Translations under genes and position numbers: made by a program | Part shown: one piece after another, positions 45,400-51,635 of the stretch | How positions within the stretch are numbered: position 1 is the first letter of the stretch | How the letters are laid out: each line of letters opens with the position of its first letter | DNA from: Sphingobacteriia bacterium | Lineage (GTDB): Bacteria > Bacteroidota > Bacteroidia > Chitinophagales > Chitinophagaceae | DNA length: 51,635 bases | Assembly: GCA_004294135.1 (NCBI GenBank) | Contig: RDZY01000025.1 | Location: 1-51,635 of the forward strand | Reading direction: 5' to 3' | Notes under the pieces: generated by a model | What the model saw: only the letters and a program-made list of their open reading frames with translations | Database searches by the model: none | Told to the model about the DNA's origin: nothing

Positions 45400-46275
45400 A
45401 TGGGGACAGTAAAAGTAGGAATGGTACAAATGAGTTGTACCAGCATTAAAGAAGAAAATATGGCAAAAGCCATAAAAGGCATACGGGATGCGGCTTCACA
45501 AGGAGCGCAAATTATTTGCTTGCAAGAATTGTTTACCTCACTCTATTTCTGTGATGTAGAGGACTATGAAAACTTTAAATTAGCAGAAGCCATTCCCGGT
45601 AATTCTACCGACATACTTAGCAAAATTGCAGCTGAATTAAATGTCGTAATCATTGCCTCTCTTTTTGAAAAAAGAGCACAAGGGCTTTATCATAATACCA
45701 CTGCCGTACTGGATGCAGACGGTGAATATTTGGGTAAATATCGCAAAATGCATATACCCGATGATCCGGCTTATTACGAGAAATTTTATTTCACGCCAGG
45801 CGATTTGGGCTATAAAATTTTCAAAACAAAGTACGCTAATTTTGGAGTATTGATTTGTTGGGATCAGTGGTATCCAGAAGCAGCTCGTATTACGGCTCTA
45901 ATGGGTGCAGAAATCTTATTTTATCCCACTGCAATTGGATGGGCTACTTCACAAGATGAGGCTACCAATACTGAACAGTATAATGCTTGGCAAACCATAC
46001 AAAAGAGTCACGCTGTTGCAAATGGTATTCATGTGGTAAGCGTGAATAGAGTTGGGTTAGAGCAGGATGGTGCCATGCAATTCTGGGGTGGATCGTTTGT
46101 GAGTAATCCCTTTGGCTCATTAATTTTTAAAGCATCACATGAAGCTGAAGAAATTGCTGTGGTAGATATTGACTTAGCCAAAACAGATCAATATAGAACC
46201 CATTGGCCTTTTATGCGCGACAGGAGAATTGACTCTTATCAGCCAATAACCAAACGCTTTATCGACGAGGATTAA
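45400..46275 (+). CDS. aguB: N-carbamoylputrescine amidase
   Basis: Nitrilase-fold enzyme that hydrolyses N-carbamoylputrescine to putrescine, ammonia and CO2. The Glu-Lys-Cys triad is visible: E43 in CLQELF, K116 in KYRKMHIPDD, and C153 in GVLICWDQWYPE. The PAYYEKFYFTPGD loop is typical of the plant-type amidase. The neighbour 27 bases downstream is agmatine deiminase, the preceding step, and this supports the specific call over other C-N hydrolases. Length 291 is normal. Confidence 0.94.
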   Translation: MGTVKVGMVQMSCTSIKEENMAKAIKGIRDAASQGAQIICLQELFTSLYFCDVEDYENFKLAEAIPGNSTDILSKIAAELNVVIIASLFEKRAQGLYHNTTAVLDADGEYLGKYRKMHIPDDPAYYEKFYFTPGDLGYKIFKTKYANFGVLICWDQWYPEAARITALMGAEILFYPTAIGWATSQDEATNTEQYNAWQTIQKSHAVANGIHVVSVNRVGLEQDGAMQFWGGSFVSNPFGSLIFKASHEAEEIAVVDIDLAKTDQYRTHWPFMRDRRIDSYQPITKRFIDED

Positions 46276-46302
46276 CCCATTTTTTATTCGCAAAATCATT
46301 CT

Positions 46303-47352
46303 ATGTTTTCTTCTAATACACCTGCCAGCCTTGGATATTCTTTTCCTGCTGAATTTGAATTGCACGAAGCAACTTGGCTGAGTTGGCCGCATAAAGAAGC
46401 CAGTTGGCCTGGGAAAATCAATAGCATCTATCCGCATTATTGTGAATTTATAAAATACCTGGCCAAGAGCGAAAAAGTACGCATTAATCTTGCGAATAAT
46501 GCAATGAAAGTATTTGCCATAGATCAGCTTGAAAAAGCAGGTGTAAATATGCAGCAAGTTGAATTTTTTATGCATCCTACCAATGATGCATGGTGCAGAG
46601 ATCATGGGCCTGCGTTCCTAATAAATAAAGAAGCTGCTGTAAAAAAAATTATAGTGGACTGGAATTACAATGCTTGGGGCAATAAATATCCTCCCTATGA
46701 TTTAGATGATATTATTCCAACACTAATTGGTAAACATTTTGATATGCCTGTTTATCATCCGGGTATTGTAATGGAAGGAGGATCTGTAGAATTTAATGGA
46801 GCAGGTACATTGTTAACTTCTAGCTGTTGCTTGCTGAATGAGAACAGAAATCCGCACTTGAACCAACAACAAATTGAGCAATATTTGTATGATTATTATG
46901 GTGTTAAACAAATTTTATGGGTTGCTGATGGTATAGTAGGAGATGATACCGATGGGCATATTGATGATACCGTCCGCTTTGTTAATGAAGACACAGTGAT
47001 TACGGTTGTTGAAGAGAATAAGCAAGATATAAATTATGATTTATTGCAAACGAATTTGCAACAGCTTAAACAGATGCGATTGCTCAACGGTAAGCAACTG
47101 AATATTGTGGAATTGCCCATGCCTGATGCCATTATTTATGAGGACCAAAGATTGCCTGCGTCTTATGCCAATTTTTACATCAGTAATCAGCATATTATTG
47201 TACCTATATTTAATTGCGCAAAGGACGATAAAGCATTGCAAATTATTGCAGATTGCTTTAAAACACGGGAAGTAGTAGGAATAGATTCAACCGATATTAT
47301 TTGGGGGCTGGGAAGCTTTCATTGCTTGAGCCAGCAAGAGCCAGCAGTTTAG
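46303..47352 (+). CDS. aguA: Agmatine deiminase
   Basis: Converts agmatine to N-carbamoylputrescine. Guanidino-modifying (pentein) fold: ATWLSWPHKEASWPGK (about 24-39), WCRDHGPAFLIN (about 97), EGGSVEFNGAGTLLTSSCCLLNENRNP in several short blocks (EGGSVEFNG), DDTDGHIDD with the catalytic His, and the C-terminal GLGSFHCLSQQ with catalytic C341. Length 349 is normal. It works with arginine decarboxylase (34714) and AguB to make putrescine. Its stop codon overlaps the convergent smpB stop by 4 bases, so neither gene has a terminator between. Confidence 0.95.
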   Translation: MFSSNTPASLGYSFPAEFELHEATWLSWPHKEASWPGKINSIYPHYCEFIKYLAKSEKVRINLANNAMKVFAIDQLEKAGVNMQQVEFFMHPTNDAWCRDHGPAFLINKEAAVKKIIVDWNYNAWGNKYPPYDLDDIIPTLIGKHFDMPVYHPGIVMEGGSVEFNGAGTLLTSSCCLLNENRNPHLNQQQIEQYLYDYYGVKQILWVADGIVGDDTDGHIDDTVRFVNEDTVITVVEENKQDINYDLLQTNLQQLKQMRLLNGKQLNIVELPMPDAIIYEDQRLPASYANFYISNQHIIVPIFNCAKDDKALQIIADCFKTREVVGIDSTDIIWGLGSFHCLSQQEPAV

Positions 47353-47783
47353 CCCAAATGCTTTTTTATTTCTTTGGCAATATCTCTATTCTTAATGGTT
47401 TCACGCTTATCGTGTAGTTTCTTACCACGTGCCAATCCAATTTCTACTTTTACAAATCGCTTGGTATTAAAGAAAACTTTTAAGGGGATAATGGTATAGC
47501 CTTTGTCTTTTAATTTTAACTGTAATTTCTTAAGCTCGCGTTTGTTCAGCAATAGCTTTCTATCATGAACTGCAATATGGTTATTGACGGTTCCATGTGA
47601 ATATTCTGCAATAAATAACCCACGTACCCACAGTTCTCCCTCATCAAACATACAGAAGGCATCATTAAAACTGAGTTTCCCCTCTCGGATAGATTTCACT
47701 TCAGTACCCAGCAAAACAATGCCCGCCTCATATTTATCTTCTATGTGGTAATTAAAATAGGCTTGACGATTGTTCATACTCAA
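47349..47783 (-). CDS. smpB: SsrA-binding protein SmpB
   Basis: Partner of tmRNA in trans-translation, which frees stalled ribosomes. The 144-residue protein has the SmpB barrel ([60 protein letters not shown]) and a basic C-terminal tail ([19 protein letters not shown]). Its start overlaps the accD stop by 4 bases (ATGA), so translation is coupled to accD. The ssrA gene itself is not in the window. Confidence 0.96.
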   Translation of the reverse strand: MSMNNRQAYFNYHIEDKYEAGIVLLGTEVKSIREGKLSFNDAFCMFDEGELWVRGLFIAEYSHGTVNNHIAVHDRKLLLNKRELKKLQLKLKDKGYTIIPLKVFFNTKRFVKVEIGLARGKKLHDKRETIKNRDIAKEIKKHLG

Positions 47784-48703
47784 TTGCGGAAAAGTTGCAC
47801 CAACTGTGCCAGTTTATCTTTGAGATTTTTTCTATCAATAATAAAATCCAGAAAACCATGTTCTAGTAAAAATTCACTTCGTTGAAAACCAGCAGGAAGA
47901 TCTTTTTTAATGGTTTCTTTAATCACCCTTGGACCCGCAAAGCCAATTAAAGCGCCGGGTTCAGCAATATTCAAATCGCCCAACATGCCAAAACTAGCAG
48001 AGATGCCGCCAAAAGTAGGATCGGTAAGCAGAGAAAAATAAGGCAATTGGGCATCACTCAATTGAGAAAGTTTACCACTGGTTTTTGCCAATTGCATCAA
48101 GCTAAAAGCACTCTCCATCATACGGGCACCACCGCTTTTACTGATTACTAAATAAGGGAGTTTATGCTGTATGCAATAGTCCACTGCTCGACTGAATTTT
48201 TCGCCCATCACACTTCCAAGAGAGCCACCAATAAATTCAAAGTCCATACAAGCAATCACCAATCCTTCACCATTGGCTTTACCAACGGCAACTCGCATAG
48301 AATCTTTTAAATCAGTTTTTGAATGAATATCATCCAATCTTTTTTTATAAGGCTTTAAATCAGTAAAACCTAAGAAGTCTTTGCTCCTAATATTATCGAA
48401 CAATTCTTGGTATTCACTATTGTCGAAAATGATATCATAATATTCTTCACTACCAATGCGATGGTGGTGGTTGCACTTGGGACAAACAAATAAATTCTCC
48501 TTTAATTCTGTGGTTGTACAGATCAAACTACATTCGGGACATTTATTCCATAAACCCTCAGGGGTTTCTTTTTTATCGGCAGTAGAAGTTAATATACCCT
48601 TCCGTTTACGGGTGAACCAGCGCGACTTGCCAGCTTCCGTAAGTTGGGGTTCATCTGCTCCTGCTAAATTCGATTCTATATCTTCTTCACGATCTTTTTT
48701 CAT
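47780..48703 (-). CDS. accD: Acetyl-CoA carboxylase carboxyltransferase subunit beta
   Basis: Transfers the carboxyl group from biotin carrier to acetyl-CoA, making malonyl-CoA for fatty acid synthesis. The start is taken as ATG 48703; an in-frame TTG at 48712 would add three residues. A four-Cys zinc ribbon is at C55, C58, C74 and C77 (CPEC, CPKC). The crotonase-type core has [29 protein letters not shown] and [20 protein letters not shown]. The N-terminus is about 30 residues longer and more charged than in E. coli. The minus-strand TATCTTTC (48732-48725) is a weak -7 candidate. Overlaps smpB by 4 bases. Confidence 0.95.
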   Translation of the reverse strand: MKKDREEDIESNLAGADEPQLTEAGKSRWFTRKRKGILTSTADKKETPEGLWNKCPECSLICTTTELKENLFVCPKCNHHHRIGSEEYYDIIFDNSEYQELFDNIRSKDFLGFTDLKPYKKRLDDIHSKTDLKDSMRVAVGKANGEGLVIACMDFEFIGGSLGSVMGEKFSRAVDYCIQHKLPYLVISKSGGARMMESAFSLMQLAKTSGKLSQLSDAQLPYFSLLTDPTFGGISASFGMLGDLNIAEPGALIGFAGPRVIKETIKKDLPAGFQRSEFLLEHGFLDFIIDRKNLKDKLAQLVQLFRN

Positions 48704-48859
48704 GCTTTGCAATCAATTGGGGCGGAAAGATAAAGAATATTCTATAAAAAGCTGTTTTGAGAACAGATTCTTGAAGGAGTTTAATATGTAAGTTGTTGAA
48801 ATACATATATTTATTGTTTTTTATAGCCCAAAATTCACAAAACGATTGTGTATAAAACA

Positions 48860-48890
48860 TTGGCATAGTTCAATTAATCCATTATCTTTA
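48860..48890 (+). promoter_or_regulatory. Possible promoter of the HD-YitT gene
   Basis: TTG (48860-48862), 20 bases, then TATCTTTA (48883-48890), a one-mismatch TAnnTTTG. It lies 38 bases before ATG 48929. Confidence 0.4.
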
Positions 48891-48928
48891 AATGGTAGAT
48901 TTTATCTCATTTGGGATCATTAAATTTT

Positions 48929-50389
48929 ATGGTATATATGCAAGTTGAAGCAGCAATAGATTTTATCATTGAAAAACTAAAAAAAGAATTACCCAGTTCC
49001 TTGGTGTACCACAATATTCACCATACCCAAGCAGTATTGAAGCACTCAATTGAATTGGCTAAACTGGAAGGGATAGGTGAAAATGAGTTGGCATTACTTA
49101 AAACAGCCGCCGCTTTTCACGATGCTGGATTTATAGATATTTATAATGGTCACGAAGAAATTTCTTGCAAGTATGCTGGTGAATTACTTCCCCAGTTTGA
49201 ATATACTACTGATGAGATTCTGCAAATTCAGGAATTGATTAGGGGCACTAAAATTCCACAACGCCCCACCAATATATTGGCACAAATACTTTGTGATGCC
49301 GATTTGTATTATTTGGGCACCGACGATTATGGAATTTTTTCGCAAAAATTGTACACTGAATTTTTGGTACAGGAAATGGTGGAGGATAAAATGGATTGGC
49401 AAAGGCAGCAGATTGCTTTTTTATCTTCCCATCAATACTTCACTAAAACGGCGCAGGCAAAATTATTCGATAAACAAAAAAAGAACCAGATAGTATTGGA
49501 AGCAAATACGGAAAGTCCCCATACCATAAAGCACCATGAATCAACTTTTATGGATGTATTGATCATTATTGCGGGCGTAATCATTACTGCATTTGCATTG
49601 AAAGGTTTTTTGGTACCAAATAAATTTTTTGATGGAGGAATTACGGGTATTTCGTTATTGATACATGAATTGTACCATTTTAATTTAGCATATATAATTG
49701 TGTTGGCCAATATTCCCTTTATTATCATGGCTGCTTATGCGGTGAATAGGGGGTTTGCCATAAAATCTTTTTTCTGTATTGCTTTGTTGGGAGTTTGTTT
49801 ATTATATCCCAATTTTCCTGTTGTAACCGACGATAAATTATTGGTATCTGTATTTGGTGGTTTCTTTTTGGGCTTGGGTATTGGATTAACTATGCGGGCG
49901 GGTTGTGCGGTAGATGGTATAGAAGTATTGGCATTGTACACATTAAGGAGATCAAGTTTTACTATTAGTGAAATTATTCTAGGTTTAAATATCATCATTT
50001 TTAGTTTGGCGGCATTTGAATTTGGCCCTCAAACAGCATTGTATTCTATGCTCACTTATTTTACAGCATCAAAAACAATTGATTATGTAATTGAGGGGGT
50101 TCAAGCCTATACTGGTGTTACCATCATATCAGGAAAGAGTGAAGAGTTAAAACACAAGTTGGTGAATGAATTGGGGAGGGGAATTACGGTGTATAAAGGG
50201 GAGAGGGGATACTTGCCAGGTAAGTTTGATGTACACGACGATTGTGATATTATTTTCACCATTATCACTCGTTTAGAAATGCGGAAGTTAAAGAATATGG
50301 TGGCTGATGTAGATCCCAATGCATTTGTGTTTGCAAGTACCATTAAAGAGACTTCTGGAGGAATTATTAAAAGAAGGCATGTTCATTAA
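48929..50389 (+). CDS. Fusion of HD phosphohydrolase domain and YitT/DUF2179 membrane protein
   Basis: ATG 48929 is chosen; ATG 48938 is also possible, and TTG 48911 is unlikely. The N-terminal 190 residues are a soluble HD domain: NIHH (29-32), FHDAGF with H64-D65, and CDADLYYLG with D123/D125, a complete metal-binding set. A polar linker (about 190-205) leads to a YitT/DUF161 membrane domain with five or six helices (about 208-385, with FDGGITGISLL and TMRAGCAVDGIEVLA), then a cytoplasmic DUF2179 domain (about 393-480, TGVTIISGKSEELKHKLV, SGGIIKRR). YitT function is unknown; DUF2179 looks like a small-molecule sensor. The HD domain likely hydrolyses a phosphate ester of unknown identity. 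The fusion is unusual compared with stand-alone YitT of about 280-300 residues. The next gene is a histidine kinase, 56 bases downstream. Confidence 0.85.
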   Translation: MVYMQVEAAIDFIIEKLKKELPSSLVYHNIHHTQAVLKHSIELAKLEGIGENELALLKTAAAFHDAGFIDIYNGHEEISCKYAGELLPQFEYTTDEILQIQELIRGTKIPQRPTNILAQILCDADLYYLGTDDYGIFSQKLYTEFLVQEMVEDKMDWQRQQIAFLSSHQYFTKTAQAKLFDKQKKNQIVLEANTESPHTIKHHESTFMDVLIIIAGVIITAFALKGFLVPNKFFDGGITGISLLIHELYHFNLAYIIVLANIPFIIMAAYAVNRGFAIKSFFCIALLGVCLLYPNFPVVTDDKLLVSVFGGFFLGLGIGLTMRAGCAVDGIEVLALYTLRRSSFTISEIILGLNIIIFSLAAFEFGPQTALYSMLTYFTASKTIDYVIEGVQAYTGVTIISGKSEELKHKLVNELGRGITVYKGERGYLPGKFDVHDDCDIIFTIITRLEMRKLKNMVADVDPNAFVFASTIKETSGGIIKRRHVH

Positions 50390-50445
50390 TACACAAGAAT
50401 TCATATATTTTTCAATGGATCAAAAGATCCCCTAAACATATACAT

Positions 50446-51635
50446 ATGTTTGTACCATCAATTGTATTGATCAGTTTATTTGGTTATTTAAGAAAAAAAA
50501 TCAAGACAAATATCCCATTCCCAGAATGGGATATTTATTTTAAGATAGGTTTATATATATCAATAGGGTTATTGGTAGCTGAAACTTTATCAGATCCATT
50601 CCAGTTTTATATTTCCATGTTTTCATTTTGTTTTTTATTTGGGCTCATTTATATTTTGTTAAAGGAGAAGGTATTTAAGCCGATTGCAACTGTTGTGTAT
50701 GCTATTATTCCAATTGTAGTTATCTCCTTTATTGAAGTATTTTTAAAAAAAGTAGCTCCTATTTTTTATAAAAAATGGGAAAATGTGATTGATAATGCGG
50801 GGTTGATTGGATTTATTTGGCTTGCTGCTTTTTTATTCTTTAACAATAGGCAAAACAAGGCACTGGAAAAATCTAGTATAAAAGTAAAAGAACAAGAGCA
50901 GGAACTGCAACTTACCGAAAAATTAAAAGCTGAATTAGAAATACAAGTTGTTGAAAGAACGGCTGCACTAACGGCTCAAAAAATTGAACTAGAGCACACC
51001 TTAGAAGAGTTGCTAAATACCCAAAAGCAATTGATTCAATCCGAAAAAATGGCCAGCTTGGGAGAACTCACTGCAGGCATTGCGCACGAGATTCAAAACC
51101 CATTGAATTTCGTGAATAATTTTAGTGAAGTGAGTGTAGAGTTGTTGGAAGAATTAAAAGGAGAAAGGGAGAAGGCAGAAGGTGAGCGAAGTAACGAACT
51201 TGAGGCAGAATTGCTAGCTGATATTTCCGCAAATCTCGAAAAGATCAATCATCACGGCAAACGTGCAGCCGACATCGTAAAAGGAATGTTACAACATAGC
51301 AGAACAAGTAGTGGTGTAAAAGAACCAACCAATATAAATGCACTAGCCGATGAATATTTACGATTGGCTTACCATGGATTAAGGGCAAAAGACAAATCCT
51401 TCAACGCCACCATGAAAACGGAGTTTGATGAAAGCATCGGTAATATTAATATCATTCCACAAGATATTGGAAGAGTGATTTTGAATTTGATCACCAATGC
51501 GTTTTATGTGGTGAATGAAAAATCAAAACAAGGACTTGCAGGGTACGAACCAACCGTTTCTGTAAGTACAAAAAAAGAAGGTAATACAATTTTCATCTCA
51601 GTAAAAGACAACGGCAACGGCATTCCACAAAAAAT
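50446..51635 (+). CDS. Membrane sensor histidine kinase (3' partial)
   Basis: The frame runs open from ATG 50446 to the last base, so the C-terminus is missing. About four hydrophobic segments occupy residues 1-133 (for example 34-48, 53-72, 80-100, 117-132), so the sensor is in the membrane with no large outer domain. A coiled coil follows (about 138-200). The DHp helix has the H-box with phospho-accepting H214 (GIAHEIQNPLNF). The N-box NLITNAF (about 348) and G1 box DNGNGIP (about 388) show a HATPase domain cut by the window end. Similar to Bacteroidota kinases that control envelope or metabolic responses. It lies 56 bases after the HD-YitT gene. A perfect inverted repeat sits within its first 100 bases. 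Confidence 0.88.
   Translation, partial: MFVPSIVLISLFGYLRKKIKTNIPFPEWDIYFKIGLYISIGLLVAETLSDPFQFYISMFSFCFLFGLIYILLKEKVFKPIATVVYAIIPIVVISFIEVFLKKVAPIFYKKWENVIDNAGLIGFIWLAAFLFFNNRQNKALEKSSIKVKEQEQELQLTEKLKAELEIQVVERTAALTAQKIELEHTLEELLNTQKQLIQSEKMASLGELTAGIAHEIQNPLNFVNNFSEVSVELLEELKGEREKAEGERSNELEAELLADISANLEKINHHGKRAADIVKGMLQHSRTSSGVKEPTNINALADEYLRLAYHGLRAKDKSFNATMKTEFDESIGNINIIPQDIGRVILNLITNAFYVVNEKSKQGLAGYEPTVSVSTKKEGNTIFISVKDNGNGIPQK
50508..50536. repeat. 13-bp perfect inverted repeat in the kinase 5' coding region
   Basis: AAATATCCCATTC (50508-50520) and GAATGGGATATTT (50524-50536) are exact inverted copies with a CCA loop, followed by ATTTT. It resembles a terminator or attenuator, yet it lies about 60 bases inside the histidine kinase frame, encoding part of residues 21-31. 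Confidence 0.75.

Noticed and set aside
48911..48928. TTG start extending the HD-YitT protein by six residues
   Set aside because: ATG codons at 48929 and 48938 follow closely and lie at a better distance from the promoter-like element.
1..51635. tRNA, rRNA, insertion sequences or phage genes
   Set aside because: No tRNA T-loop pattern in intergenic DNA, no transposase or integrase motif, and no terminal repeats with target duplications were found by reading.

Overview
The window reads as chromosomal DNA of a member of the Bacteroidota, most likely family Chitinophagaceae (family level is inference from protein style; no 16S rRNA is present). Support: AT-rich DNA; several upstream regions with the Bacteroidota promoter element TAnnTTTG; a C-terminal type IX secretion (T9SS) sorting domain on a giant adhesin; SusC/TonB-type outer-membrane proteins with carboxypeptidase-like N-terminal domains; A-rich leaders with few Shine-Dalgarno sites; bacillithiol genes. 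No tRNA, rRNA, CRISPR array, insertion sequence or phage gene was seen, and no gap without a gene exceeds about 250 bases.

Region 1 (1-14954, + strand) is an apparent surface-protein operon: a 5'-truncated T9SS adhesin with a seven-repeat propeller and internal 300-bp DNA repeats, a 2093-residue secreted giant with a TANFOR-like N-terminus and a histone-H1-like lysine tract, a secreted fibronectin-III protein, and an outer-membrane beta-barrel. This is the least explained part of the window. Region 2 (14986-16686, - strand) holds a NamZ/DUF1343 family protein and a YkgJ-type cysteine-cluster protein.

Region 3 (16838-23333, +) is a topoisomerase IV cluster, parE - DUF1835 - cupin - parC - CvfB-like, closed by a hairpin. 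Region 4 (23490-31105) mixes a phytase-like lipoprotein, an ABC-F ATPase, a DUF3347 lipoprotein paired with a TonB-dependent receptor, and a secreted protein of unknown role.

Region 5 (31248-34601, +) is the conserved thrS - infC - rpmI - rplT translation cluster with a structured leader before rpmI. It is followed by arginine decarboxylase (34714). Agmatine deiminase and N-carbamoylputrescine amidase at 45400-47352 complete an arginine-to-putrescine route inside the window. Region 6 (36189-44528) carries an ECF sigma factor with a four-helix membrane partner, a MORN-repeat protein, an Hsp20, a bacilliredoxin, lgt, a second TonB-type receptor, YajQ and type-B L31. bshB1 (44624) together with the bacilliredoxin indicates bacillithiol redox chemistry.

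Region 7 (47349-51635) holds smpB and accD on the - strand, then an unusual fusion of a soluble HD domain to a YitT/DUF2179 membrane protein, and the start of a membrane histidine kinase cut by the window end. The kinase has a 13-bp perfect inverted repeat near its 5' end.
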